Assembly: GCA_046329585.1 (NCBI GenBank) | Contig: JAXLUI010000002.1 | Location: 1,426,001-1,490,000, forward strand | Reading direction: 5' to 3' | Length of the DNA stretch: 64,000 bases | From: DLKC01 sp002478885 | Lineage (GTDB): Bacteria > Bacteroidota > Bacteroidia > Chitinophagales > Chitinophagaceae | In this document: positions 53,287 to 62,333 of the stretch, one piece after another | Numbering within the stretch: the first letter of the stretch is position 1 | Layout: every line of letters starts with the position of its first letter | Position numbers and translations under genes: made by a program | Notes under the pieces: generated by a model | Database searches by the model: none | What the model was told of the DNA's origin: nothing | What the model saw: the letters and a program-made list of their open reading frames with translations, nothing else

Positions 53287-53949
53287 TTACTTCTTATTCA
53301 TCAAGGAATTTTTCCAGAGATCACTGCCTTGGGGCACACTCTCAGGATTGGTTACCATCTGAAATTTAAAGAATTCGTTCTTTTTAAATGCTGTAATGAT
53401 GTTTTTGAACTGTGGGTATTTGGCTACATTATCACCTTTCAATAACAGATTAGGAGGATGCCCACCCTGGTAAACAGATGCAACCGCCCTCATCCATTCA
53501 ACCAATTCATTGTTGGTTGTATCCTTACATGGTATGCCTGGCAATGTTTCGCCGGTCATCTGGTCCGTCTGGAGTTTTGCCTGCTGCCCCAATTGAGCGA
53601 TGGCCACTCCAATAAAAGGAGCTTTAACCAGGGCTGCAATGTCGGCATCGGTCAAACCTAAAGACTTAGCATCATTTATAGATTTGATGATATCGCGTTT
53701 AGCACTCAGATCGTCTTTTGAATCACCCGTTGAAAGAAAAACCTTCCCATCTTTATTCAGCGAGATCATCACTACATCTTTCTCAGGAGCAATTTTAGAA
53801 GCTACTGAATTCGGTGTACTAACGGGAACTGCTTCCGAAGGCTTGAACTTTGTTGTAAGGATAAAGAACGATAAGAGCAAAAAAGCCACATCACACATTG
53901 CAGTCATATCAACTGAAGTACTTTTTCGGGCTATTTTCGGTCTTGCCAT
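53287..53949 (-). CDS. exbD: ExbD-family biopolymer transport protein (first copy)
   Basis: 220 residues. The channel helix is TSVDMTAMCDVAFLLLSFFIL with the conserved Asp. The periplasmic portion is longer than in the second copy and contains an insertion around LPGIPCKDTTNNELVEWMRAVA. It differs enough from the second copy to suggest a heteromeric channel. It is 69 bases after exbB. Confidence 0.94.
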   Translation of the reverse strand: MARPKIARKSTSVDMTAMCDVAFLLLSFFILTTKFKPSEAVPVSTPNSVASKIAPEKDVVMISLNKDGKVFLSTGDSKDDLSAKRDIIKSINDAKSLGLTDADIAALVKAPFIGVAIAQLGQQAKLQTDQMTGETLPGIPCKDTTNNELVEWMRAVASVYQGGHPPNLLLKGDNVAKYPQFKNIITAFKKNEFFKFQMVTNPESVPQGSDLWKNSLMNKK

Positions 53950-54018
53950 TGTTTCACTTTTTAAAACTTAGAATAAATTAGATGCGCACAAAAATGAATT
54001 CCATAAAAAATGGAAAGC

Positions 54019-54882
54019 TTATTTGTAGTTGGCTGCAAAACTCTGAGTTAAAGTAAAGCCTGACTCATCGATACCAAAAGTGATACCATCAATTCTTGTT
54101 GTGAACACGTTATACATTACAATAGAGATAGCGGAAGTACCGATACCCAATGCTGTATTATAAAGTGCCTCAGAAATACCTTGAGAAAGCTTCTGGGCAG
54201 CTTCACCACCACCACTTTCACCAAGAGCAGAGAAAGAACGGATCATACCCATTACAGTACCAAGAAGACCCAACAGGGTTGCTACAGATGCAATAGTTGA
54301 AAGAAACACGAGATTCTTTTCAAGCATCGGTAATTCAAGTGCTGTTGCTTCTTCAACTTCTTTCTGAATATTGAGCACTTTCTGTTCAGTGGTCAGCTCA
54401 GAATTAGTAATCATTTCTTTGTATTTGCGCAAGCCGGCTTTCATTACGTTTCCAACTGAACCTTTTTGTTTGTCGCACTCAGCCATTGCTTTGTCGATGT
54501 CTTTGTTTGCAAGGTGATATTGCACCTTCCTGATAAATTCTGCAATACTGCCTTTGCCCGTAGCCTTTGTAACTGTAAGGAATCGTTCGATTACAAATGT
54601 CAATACAGTTAACAACAAACCAATAAGAAGCGGCACAATAATACCACCCTGGTACATACGCGGGAGGTTGCCCTTCGGTCCCTCATGACTTGGCCAGAAG
54701 CCGCCTGCCGGATCGGGATTGGTAAAATTACTGTCTGCGCCTATTACAAAACGCCAGATAATATACCCCAGAATAACACACGTTAACGGAGCAATCCATG
54801 ATATTGAATTGCTTTTCTTTACAGGTTGTACGGAAGTCGTGCTCTTAATTGCTGCTGTCGCAGTTGGTTTAGTTTCAGCCAT
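54019..54882 (-). CDS. exbB: ExbB/MotA/TolQ-family proton channel
   Basis: 287 residues from ATG 54882 (MAETKPTATAAIKS); the longer frame to 54930 is not used. Membrane helices are seen at about 25-45, 90-115, 195-225 and 245-270. The conserved core includes LPMLEKNLVFLSTIASVATLLGLLGTVMGMIRSF and GISEALYNTALGIGTSAISIVMYNVF. It forms the stator with the two ExbD proteins and powers TonB. It is the first gene of the operon. Confidence 0.96.
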   Translation of the reverse strand: MAETKPTATAAIKSTTSVQPVKKSNSISWIAPLTCVILGYIIWRFVIGADSNFTNPDPAGGFWPSHEGPKGNLPRMYQGGIIVPLLIGLLLTVLTFVIERFLTVTKATGKGSIAEFIRKVQYHLANKDIDKAMAECDKQKGSVGNVMKAGLRKYKEMITNSELTTEQKVLNIQKEVEEATALELPMLEKNLVFLSTIASVATLLGLLGTVMGMIRSFSALGESGGGEAAQKLSQGISEALYNTALGIGTSAISIVMYNVFTTRIDGITFGIDESGFTLTQSFAANYK

Positions 54883-55521
54883 GACACAATTGATTTTAGG
54901 TTTAAAAACGTATAAAAAATTTAGGACCACAATTCTAATGAAATTTCAATTGAAAAAACAAGTTTCTTTCAATAAAAATTTGAACGGGCACACAAATTAT
55001 AACTATTATTTCATGCCGCCAACTTGCGAAACACAATTATTTATCGTTTTGCTTACTGCCGGATTTAATAGGAACAAAGGCTTTGAGCAAAAAACGATGC
55101 TCAGTTATAGCCACCGCCGCAAACACTTGCCGGCATTAGCTTATAGCAAGCAACGGTACTTACAGATGTTGAAGAATAAATACTAATGTCATTACCTGCG
55201 ACGCCAATACCTCGCCGCCATCAATGATACATTTGAGTAATTTTTGCAGCCGTTTCCTTCACAGAAATTTCATATGCTGCTGCTGTCAATTGTGGGCATC
55301 AATCAAACTAACACTTGTTATAAAAATGAGCGCGCTTATCTTCGGCTTCTTCAGATGGTAAATGCAATAAATCATATCACTTTTTCTACATTCGCAAAAG
55401 TGGCTAAGACTGCTGCCACGCTCACCACGACGACCCTTTAAGGGTTGTAAATTTTCATATCACCAATTGGGCATATAGCTGTTATCTTCGCCGGAAATTC
55501 AGGACCGGGTATATTATATGC

Positions 55522-55556
55522 ACGATAAACTGTAACGCTTCGCTGCGGTTTATCGT
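55522..55556. promoter_or_regulatory. Long hairpin upstream of thrA
   Basis: ACGATAAAC (55522-55530) and GTTTATCGT (55548-55556) are exact reverse complements around 17 bases that can pair further (CG / CG around CTT). No T run follows. It may be an operator, an RNA leader structure or part of the neighbouring repeat; no leader peptide rich in Thr or Ile is seen. Confidence 0.45.
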
Positions 55557-55583
55557 AGAATGATGCGCCTTGCTAAAGGGCAT

Positions 55584-55600
55584 AAGAGTGCGACGCAACG
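55584..55600. repeat. Dispersed repeat, single arm (C type) upstream of thrA
   Basis: The plus strand reads TAAGAGTGCGACGCAAC, with GCCGG at 55623-55627 beyond. This is the only copy in the window that is not downstream of a stop codon: it lies 58 bases before the thrA ATG. Confidence 0.85.
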
Positions 55601-55658
55601 GCTGCCGAGCAGCGTTAAAGCAGCCGGTTACATAAAAAGACCATTTATTAAAGTGTAT

Positions 55659-58103
55659 ATGAAAGTTCTAAAATTTGGCGGCTCCTCGGTTGCAAATGCG
55701 GAAAATATAAAAAAAGTGGCCGCCATTGTTCACGGCTCCGGCGGTTCAAATATTATTGTGGTAAGTGCCCTCGGTGGCGTAACAGACCAGCTTATCAATG
55801 CGGGAACGCTGGCCGAAAAAAGTGATGAAGCCTTCAGGGACGCACTAAAAGCACTGGAAGACAAACATCTTGATGCCACGCGCCAGCTACTGCCGGTAAC
55901 ACACCAGAGCAGTTGCCTGAGTATGATCAAACAGCATTTTAATGAGCTGGACGATATTTGTAACAGTGTGTTCTTCTTGAAGGAACTTTCACCAAGAACA
56001 AAAGACAGGATCATCAGTTTTGGCGAATTGCTGTCGTCCAAAATAATTTCAGCATACTTTTCCTCGCAAGGGATGGAACATGAATGGCTCGATTCCAGGA
56101 AGCTGATAAAAACCAATAGTGCTTTTGGCTTCGCCGCCGTTAATTTCAGCCTCACGAATGATAAGATTGCTTACACGATAAAAGCTTCGCATCAACAACT
56201 GTTCCTGGCGCCCGGCTTTATTTCCAGCGATGACCAGGGAAATACCACTACACTCGGTCGTGGGGGCTCTGACTATACCGCCGCCATATTTGCAGCAGCG
56301 GTTAACGCTTCCAGCCTGGAAATATGGACCGATGTAACCGGAATGATGACGGCCGATCCACGGTGGGTGCCAGCCGCTAAAACGATCCCGCACACTTCAT
56401 ACCAGGAAGCGATGGAACTTTCGCACTTCGGAGCCAAGGTTATTTACCCGCCCACAATTCAGCCGGTAATGCAGAAAAATATTCCAACCTGGGTCAAGAA
56501 TACTTTCGCGCCAGGCGAGGCAGGAACGGTAATAGAAAGCGCTACAGACCATGAGGGAGAAATGATTACCGGCATCTCAAGCATTAACGCCATTGCGCTG
56601 CTAAGCCTCGAAGGAAGCGGCATGGTTGGCATACCGGGCTTTTCAAAAAGATTGTTCGAAGCATTGGCGTCAGAAAAGATTAATGTAATACTCATCACGC
56701 AAAGCAGTAGTGAACACTCCATTTGCGTGGGTATTAATACAGCAGATGCAGCTAAAGCTAAACTCGCGGTAGACAATGCTTTTGAAACAGAAATTCACCA
56801 GGGAAGAGTAGAGCCCCTGAAGCTGGAAAATGAATTATCTATTATAGCACTCGTCGGCGATAAAATGAAAAGCCACCCTGGCATAAGCGGCAGAATGTTC
56901 GACGCTCTGGGAAGAAACGGTATTAACATAAGGGCAATCGCGCAGGGATCTTCCGAAAGAAATATTTCTGCGGTAATCGCTGCAGCCGACGTGAAAAAAG
57001 CAGTAAACGTTTTGCACGAGGCCTTTTTTGAAACTGCCCACAAGCAGCTAAACGTGTTCATAGTGGGACTTGGTAACGTGGGCAGCAAATTGCTCGGCCA
57101 GATAAAACAACAACAACAGTTTTTGCACGAACAATTGAACCTGCAGGTTCGCGTAATGGGTATCGCTAATAGCAGGAAAATGCTTTTTGCCGAAAATGGG
57201 AACGGGCTTGACTTAAACAATTGGAAAGAACTGGTTGCGGAAGCTGACCAGATGCACCTTGACACTTTTGTGCAGACGATTATTGAAAAAAATCTGCGTA
57301 ACTCCATCTTTGTTGATGTTACTGCCAATGCTACCGTTGCACTGGTGTATGAAAGGTTGTTGTCGAAAACCGTTTCAGTTGTGGCCTGCAATAAGATCGC
57401 AGCAGCTTCTTCTTTCAAAAGTTACAGTCAATTAAAATCACTTGCAAAAGAATTCAATGCCTTGTTTCTTTTCGAAACAAATGTGGGGGCCGGTCTCCCG
57501 GTTATAGGAACATTGAACGACCTTAGGCGAAGTGGTGACCAGGTCAACAAAATACAAGCTGTACTCTCCGGCACATTGAATTTTGTATTCAACAACTACG
57601 ACGGCAGCAAAACGTTTGCATCGGTAGTGAGACAGGCGCAGGACGAAGGCTATACGGAACCCGATCCAAGGCTTGACCTGGGTGGCACCGACGTGATGCG
57701 CAAGATTATGATTCTTGCACGGGAGGCAGGCGGTACCGTTGAAATGAACGACATCAGCAACAACGGTTTTTTACCGGCGAGTTGTTTCGATGGGTCCGTC
57801 GAAGACTTTTATAAAGAAATGGAATACCACGAAACACATTTTAAAGCGCTCTACGATGAGGCCGCGGCAAAATCCTGTAAGCTGAAATTCGTGGCACAAT
57901 ATGAAAATGGTAAAGCGACCGTGGGCTTGCAGCATATCGCTGCTGACAACGACTTTTATCACCTCTATGGCAAAGACAATATCGTGTTGTTCTATACGCT
58001 CCGTTATCCTCAGCAACCACTGGTAGTGAAAGGTGCCGGCGCCGGTGCCGATGTAACCGCAAGCGGTGTATTTGCAGACATTATACGGGTGGCCAGAGTT
58101 TAA
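55659..58103 (+). CDS. thrA: Bifunctional aspartokinase/homoserine dehydrogenase
   Basis: 814 residues from ATG 55659 (MKVLKFGGSSVAN); the upstream frame to 55560 crosses the repeat arm and is not used. The aspartokinase domain (about 1-290) has KFGGSSVAN, FGELLSSKI, GRGGSDYTAAIFA and WTDVTGMMTADPRWV. Two ACT regulatory segments follow (about 320-460), including SSEHSICVGINTAD and RNISAVI. The homoserine dehydrogenase domain (about 470-814) has VGLGNVGSKLLGQI for NAD(P), VACNKIAA, ETNVGAGLPVIGTL near residue 610, and YTEPDPRLDLGGTDVMRK. It commits aspartate to threonine and methionine. First gene of thrABC. Confidence 0.97.
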   Translation: MKVLKFGGSSVANAENIKKVAAIVHGSGGSNIIVVSALGGVTDQLINAGTLAEKSDEAFRDALKALEDKHLDATRQLLPVTHQSSCLSMIKQHFNELDDICNSVFFLKELSPRTKDRIISFGELLSSKIISAYFSSQGMEHEWLDSRKLIKTNSAFGFAAVNFSLTNDKIAYTIKASHQQLFLAPGFISSDDQGNTTTLGRGGSDYTAAIFAAAVNASSLEIWTDVTGMMTADPRWVPAAKTIPHTSYQEAMELSHFGAKVIYPPTIQPVMQKNIPTWVKNTFAPGEAGTVIESATDHEGEMITGISSINAIALLSLEGSGMVGIPGFSKRLFEALASEKINVILITQSSSEHSICVGINTADAAKAKLAVDNAFETEIHQGRVEPLKLENELSIIALVGDKMKSHPGISGRMFDALGRNGINIRAIAQGSSERNISAVIAAADVKKAVNVLHEAFFETAHKQLNVFIVGLGNVGSKLLGQIKQQQQFLHEQLNLQVRVMGIANSRKMLFAENGNGLDLNNWKELVAEADQMHLDTFVQTIIEKNLRNSIFVDVTANATVALVYERLLSKTVSVVACNKIAAASSFKSYSQLKSLAKEFNALFLFETNVGAGLPVIGTLNDLRRSGDQVNKIQAVLSGTLNFVFNNYDGSKTFASVVRQAQDEGYTEPDPRLDLGGTDVMRKIMILAREAGGTVEMNDISNNGFLPASCFDGSVEDFYKEMEYHETHFKALYDEAAAKSCKLKFVAQYENGKATVGLQHIAADNDFYHLYGKDNIVLFYTLRYPQQPLVVKGAGAGADVTASGVFADIIRVARV

Positions 58104-58124
58104 AATGCAAACCCTTTATAAGTA

Positions 58125-59051
58125 ATGAAAAAAGTAAGAGTATTACCTCCTGCAACTGTGGCAAACGTCGTTTGCGGCTTCGACATACTTGGCTTTGCAT
58201 TAAACGAACCTTGTGATGAATTTGAAGTGGAAATTACTGAGGAACCTGGTGTACGCATCGTTAACCTTGACGAATACAACCTGCCCACCGACCCGGAAAA
58301 AAATGTAAGTGGCGCGGCCATGCTCGCAATGCTTGAAGAAACGCCCGACATAAAAGGTTGTATTATTTACTCAAAAAAGATCATTAAACCCGGTAGCGGT
58401 ATCGGTTCAAGTGCGGCAAGTGCAGCAGGTGTGGTAGTGGGACTGAATCATCTACTCGGCAACCGTTTTAGTAATGCCGACCTTGTTCGTTTTGCTATGT
58501 TTGGCGAAAAGGTAGCAAGCGGCGTAAAACATGCCGATAATATAGCGCCCTGCATTTATGGTGGCGTTACTTTGATCCGCTCCATTTTCCCGTTAGACAT
58601 TGTAAGCATCGACGCACCGCCCCTGTATGCTACTGTTGTGCACCCTCAGATTGAAGTACGCACCGCAGATGCAAGGCAGATACTTCGCCAGAAAGTGTTG
58701 TTGAAAGATGCAATTAAACAATGGGGCAATATCGCCGGGCTCGTTGCCGGCTTTCTAAAAAAAGATTATGACCTCATCGGTCGTTCGCTCGAAGATGTGA
58801 TCATTGAACCCGTGCGCAGTATCTTGATCCCGGGCTTCGATGAAGTAAAAAAAAGAAGCAAAGATGCCGGCGCGCTCGGCGGCGGTATCAGCGGAAGCGG
58901 GCCATCGATTTTTATGCTGAGCAAAGACGAGCTAACCGCTAAAGCGGTGGCCAAAGAAATGGAAGAGGTTTTCATTAAAATAGGTATCGACTATCACACG
59001 CATGTAACGTCGATCAACAGCCAGGGCGTAAAAATTATACACAGTGCTTAA
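58125..59051 (+). CDS. thrB: Homoserine kinase
   Basis: 308 residues of the GHMP kinase superfamily. ATP loop: KPGSGIGSSAASAAGVVVGLN. N-terminal PPATVANVVCGFDILGFAL and C-terminal GALGGGISGSGPSIFML are diagnostic. It phosphorylates homoserine for threonine synthase. It is 21 bases after thrA. The spacer to thrC carries a repeat arm. Confidence 0.97.
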   Translation: MKKVRVLPPATVANVVCGFDILGFALNEPCDEFEVEITEEPGVRIVNLDEYNLPTDPEKNVSGAAMLAMLEETPDIKGCIIYSKKIIKPGSGIGSSAASAAGVVVGLNHLLGNRFSNADLVRFAMFGEKVASGVKHADNIAPCIYGGVTLIRSIFPLDIVSIDAPPLYATVVHPQIEVRTADARQILRQKVLLKDAIKQWGNIAGLVAGFLKKDYDLIGRSLEDVIIEPVRSILIPGFDEVKKRSKDAGALGGGISGSGPSIFMLSKDELTAKAVAKEMEEVFIKIGIDYHTHVTSINSQGVKIIHSA

Positions 59052-59092
59052 ACATAAATGACTTTTGCGAACGGGCTCAGTAAAGCGGTGCT

Positions 59093-59112
59093 GCACAAGT
59101 GAGTGACACAAC
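59093..59112. repeat. Dispersed repeat, single arm (T type) between thrB and thrC
   Basis: The plus strand reads GCACAAGTGAGTGACACAAC, then GGAAGATGCC and a GCCGGTGCCGGC mini-hairpin. It is 41 bases after the thrB stop. It contains a GTG (59103) that opens a false N-terminal extension of thrC. Confidence 0.9.
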
Positions 59113-59174
59113 GGAAGATGCCATTAAGGCCGGTGCCGGCAACAAAAAATCAATATCATTATTCAGTATCTGCC

Positions 59175-60479
59175 ATGTATTATTACAGTCTTAATCATCA
59201 ATCACCCGATACAAATTTTGAAGAGGCTACCGTAAGAGGCCAGGCGCCTGATAAGGGCCTGTATTTTCCTTCGTTCATTCCAAAACTTCCCGCTGGATTT
59301 TTTGAATCGATAAGATCGCTTTCAAAAGAAGAGATTAGCCTTACGGTAATGAAACCTTATGTAGCCGGCAGCATTCCCGATGCCGTGTTACAGCAAATAA
59401 TCAATGAAACGATCGGTTTTGATTTTCCGCTGGTGCAAGTGAACAGCGATATTTTTTCCCTGGAACTCTTTCATGGGCCTACACTCGCTTTTAAAGACGT
59501 GGGCGCCAGGTTCATGAGCCGTTGCCTCGGTTATTTCAACCGAAACAGCAACCACCACACCACGGTACTCGTGGCAACATCTGGCGACACCGGCGGCGCA
59601 GTTGCCAATGGCTTCCTGGGCGTGGACGCGGTAGACGTGATTATCTTATACCCCACCGGGAAAGTAAGCCCGATACAGGAATTGCAATTGACCACATGCG
59701 GACAAAATATTACCGCCGTTGAGGTAGAAGGCACATTCGACGATTGCCAGGCAATGGTTAAATCGGCGTTTATGGATGAGGAACTGAATGGCAAATACTC
59801 GCTTACTTCGGCCAACTCCATCAACGTTGCAAGATGGTTGCCGCAACAGCTATACTACTTTTTTGCCTACCAGCAATGGCGGGAAGAGCAGCCACCGGTT
59901 TGCTGTGTACCAAGCGGTAATTTTGGAAATATCTGCGCCGGCATGATGGCTTATGCATCGGGGTTACCTGTACGCCATTTTATTGCGGCATGCAACAGCA
60001 ATGATGTGGTACCGCAATTTTTAAACAGCGGCAATTACGAACCAAAAAATTCAGTGGCTACTATTTCGAACGCGATGGATGTGGGCAGCCCAAGCAATTT
60101 CGTTCGCATCATGGAAATATTTGAAGGCCGGCTGAGCAACCTGAAAAAGATATTGTCCGGCGCAACGGTCGATGATGACAGCACCGCCGCAACCATAAAG
60201 GCCGTATTTGAAAAATATGGTTACACACTCGACCCGCACGGGGCTGTAGGATATTATGCACTGCAACAATACCTGGAACAGAATAAACAGGATAACCTGA
60301 AGGGATTCTTCCTTGAAACAGCACACCCGGTGAAGTTTCCTGGAACTGTGGAAATAGCTACACAAAAGAAAATTGCATTCCCCGACAGTGTTCAATACCT
60401 TTTACAAAAAGAAAAGAAAAGCATCGCACTCAAAAGTGGCTTCAGCCATTTAAAAGAATGGATGATGAGCAAAGCCTGA
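59175..60479 (+). CDS. thrC: Threonine synthase
   Basis: 434 residues from ATG 59175 (MYYYSLNHQSPDTNFEEAT); the longer frame starts at a GTG inside the repeat arm and is rejected. It makes threonine from O-phosphohomoserine with PLP. The PLP lysine is in GPTLAFKDVGARFM, and the phosphate-binding loop is VATSGDTGGAVANGF. The blocks CVPSGNFGNICAGMMA, NAMDVGSPSNFVRIMEIF and LDPHGAVGYYAL are typical. Third gene of thrABC, with the 123-base spacer from thrB holding a repeat arm. Confidence 0.96.
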   Translation: MYYYSLNHQSPDTNFEEATVRGQAPDKGLYFPSFIPKLPAGFFESIRSLSKEEISLTVMKPYVAGSIPDAVLQQIINETIGFDFPLVQVNSDIFSLELFHGPTLAFKDVGARFMSRCLGYFNRNSNHHTTVLVATSGDTGGAVANGFLGVDAVDVIILYPTGKVSPIQELQLTTCGQNITAVEVEGTFDDCQAMVKSAFMDEELNGKYSLTSANSINVARWLPQQLYYFFAYQQWREEQPPVCCVPSGNFGNICAGMMAYASGLPVRHFIAACNSNDVVPQFLNSGNYEPKNSVATISNAMDVGSPSNFVRIMEIFEGRLSNLKKILSGATVDDDSTAATIKAVFEKYGYTLDPHGAVGYYALQQYLEQNKQDNLKGFFLETAHPVKFPGTVEIATQKKIAFPDSVQYLLQKEKKSIALKSGFSHLKEWMMSKA

Positions 60480-60519
60480 CTGCGGTTACGGAACAACAGC
60501 TGCATCAGCTACAGCAGTT

Positions 60520-60536
60520 TAAGTGTGCGACGCAAG
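60520..60536. repeat. Dispersed repeat, single arm (C type) after thrC
   Basis: The plus strand reads TAAGTGTGCGACGCAAG followed by AAAGCCCGGC, the outer motif. It lies 41 bases after the thrC stop and 40 bases past the stop of the convergent NHL gene, so its parent gene is ambiguous. Confidence 0.82.
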
Positions 60537-60539
60537 TAA

Positions 60540-60566
60540 AGCCCGGCCCTGTTACAGGGGCCGGCT
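60540..60566. terminator. GC-rich hairpin between convergent thrC and NHL genes
   Basis: CGGCCCTG (60544-60551) pairs with CAGGGGCCG (60555-60563) with one bulge around TTA. The T tract is weak on both strands, so termination efficiency is doubtful. The CCGG core overlaps the repeat's outer motif. Confidence 0.5.
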
Positions 60567-60575
60567 ACCAACCAT

Positions 60576-62333
60576 TTATTGTTTGATTATTTTGGAGGTG
60601 AATACACCGGAACGATTTCCGTAAATGCTGATATGGTAAACACCCGGCGCAAGTCTTGAAATATCGAGTACCGCGCTGTTGTACCCTGCCGCCGCACTAA
60701 GATATTGTTGCTGTAACTGTTTGCCGGCGATATCGGTTATGCGGATGGTAAGCCGCTCTTCTGTCAAAGCTTTGCAGGAAACAGTGATGCGGTCTTTTGC
60801 TGGGTTGGGATAAACGCTAAAATGATTGCTCTGGACATCGCCTTTTGACAAAGCAGACGCAACGCTGCTGAAACCGGCCGCGGTGCTAACCGTAACATAG
60901 GCATTTCGGGTATCGGAAACACCACAGGCGTCAACGGCAGCAACGGAAACAAATCCACTCGAATCACCCCAATTGACGGTAATAACCGGCGTACCCTGGC
61001 CAGATATAATGCTAACATCGCCCGGGAACGTCCACTGATAAGTATAACCAGGTTTCCCGATGACACTGTAGGAAACAGCATTTTGCTTTTCCATTACATT
61101 GAACAGCCCCGATATAGGCGAAGGTTTCTGTGGCGTGGTGATTACTTTAAAAATGTCTGTGAGCGTTCTGCAACCCGCTTTGCCAAAGACCATAGACTTG
61201 TAATTGGCGGCCTTGCCTGAAGTATAATAGTTACTGTCGGCAACCTCCGTTTTTACATATTGCTTTACCTGGCCATGACCGGGTTCACCATCACCCCCTA
61301 CGGCTACATAAACGGTGCCATCGCTCTTTACATACACGCCACGCGGGAAATAAAGATGGTAGGGCGTATAATCAAGGCCGTAACCTCCGGCCACGGTGTA
61401 GCCAGCTTTTTTTCCGGGCGCCCATCGTTTTACACCCTGGCTGTAACTATCTATCACGTAAATATTTTCGTCCTTGTCTACAAACAATTCTTCTGGAATA
61501 ACTCTTTCAGGTCCGTCGCCCGGACCATAGCCACCAGCCACAGTAATACCTCGTGTGGCCCCGGGGGCCCATTTCTGAACACGGTAATTGAGAAAATCAC
61601 TGATATAAATATTTCCCGGTGTGTCAACAAAAACGCCTAATGGATGATACAGCTGATCAGCGCCTGAGCCATAACTAACACCTCCGGCAACTATCACACC
61701 CGACTTGGCGCCCGGTGCCCACTTTACTATGCGGTTATTGTAAACATCTGCTACATATATATTCCCGGCGGTGTCGAGACTCAACGAATTGGGCCAGTTG
61801 AATTGGTCAAGATCGCTGCCTGCGCCGTTCCCGCCGGCGACGACCTTGCCTGTAGTTGCATCCCGCGCCCATTTTACAATACGGTAATTATAAACATCGG
61901 CAATAAAAATATTGCCATGCCGGTCAACCTGTACATCCTCCGGTCCATTCAACTGGTTTAAATCGGAACCCTTCCCGTTTCCACCGGCTACAATAAAACC
62001 GGTATCAGCACCTTTCGGAAATTTTACCACCGCATTAAGCCTGTATTCGGTAACATACATGTTGCCGTCTTTATCAAACGTAACAGCCGAAGGAATATCG
62101 AGCCCCTCCGTTACAGGCTCTCCGTAAGAAGCGTAGTTTGTTCTTAACATTGAAGGTGCCCCATTTCGAAACCACAATATTTCTTTCGCATCGCTGCCAT
62201 TAACGTGGGTCGTAATAAGATTTCCGACACAGGAATTGCCGGTAATCTGCGCCTCACATTGAGCGAAGGGCTCGTGGTAAAGTAGCAGAAGTATCACAGT
62301 AATGGTAAGGGGGATCAGCAGTATGTTTTTCAT
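60576..62333 (-). CDS. NHL beta-propeller protein with T9SS sorting domain
   Basis: 585 residues with a signal peptide (MKNILLIPLTITVILLLLYHEPFAQ). Residues about 75-350 are six NHL repeats, with blade ends of the type DKDGNMYVTEYRLNAVVKF, DRHGNIFIADVYNYRIVKW and DTAGNIYVADVYNNRIVKW, each followed by a short glycine-rich VAGG-type loop. A PKD-like segment (YQWTFPGDVSIISGQGTP) and a T9SS sorting domain (FSVYPNPAKDRITVSC ... APGVYHISIYGN) finish the protein. It is exported to the surface, probably as a binding protein. Ligand unknown. Confidence 0.9.
   Translation of the reverse strand: MKNILLIPLTITVILLLLYHEPFAQCEAQITGNSCVGNLITTHVNGSDAKEILWFRNGAPSMLRTNYASYGEPVTEGLDIPSAVTFDKDGNMYVTEYRLNAVVKFPKGADTGFIVAGGNGKGSDLNQLNGPEDVQVDRHGNIFIADVYNYRIVKWARDATTGKVVAGGNGAGSDLDQFNWPNSLSLDTAGNIYVADVYNNRIVKWAPGAKSGVIVAGGVSYGSGADQLYHPLGVFVDTPGNIYISDFLNYRVQKWAPGATRGITVAGGYGPGDGPERVIPEELFVDKDENIYVIDSYSQGVKRWAPGKKAGYTVAGGYGLDYTPYHLYFPRGVYVKSDGTVYVAVGGDGEPGHGQVKQYVKTEVADSNYYTSGKAANYKSMVFGKAGCRTLTDIFKVITTPQKPSPISGLFNVMEKQNAVSYSVIGKPGYTYQWTFPGDVSIISGQGTPVITVNWGDSSGFVSVAAVDACGVSDTRNAYVTVSTAAGFSSVASALSKGDVQSNHFSVYPNPAKDRITVSCKALTEERLTIRITDIAGKQLQQQYLSAAAGYNSAVLDISRLAPGVYHISIYGNRSGVFTSKIIKQ

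Larger units (their letters stand above)
54883..55658. other. Long intergenic region between exbB and thrA
   Basis: 776 bases between divergent genes. It contains the inverted repeat 55522-55556, a repeat arm at 55584-55600 and the thrA leader. Short ORFs (for example on the plus strand up to about 55186) have no family resemblance and overlap the exbB start. I see no clear -7/-33 pair for either gene. Confidence 0.5.

Noticed and set aside
54719..55186. 155-codon plus-strand frame over the exbB start and spacer
   Set aside because: It overlaps the exbB N-terminus, has no recognisable domain and no promoter.
55560..55658. N-terminal extension of ThrA
   Set aside because: It crosses a repeat arm; the family sequence begins at MKVLKFGGSS (55659).
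56795..57418. 207-codon minus-strand frame opposite thrA
   Set aside because: Shadow of the thrA frame. Its product is low-complexity Ser/Phe-rich and has no family features.
59103..59174. N-terminal extension of threonine synthase
   Set aside because: Its GTG lies inside a repeat arm, and the conserved protein begins at ATG 59175.
654..60536. Reading the dispersed repeats as a CRISPR array
   Set aside because: Copies are scattered kilobases apart, not regularly spaced, and no cas genes are present.
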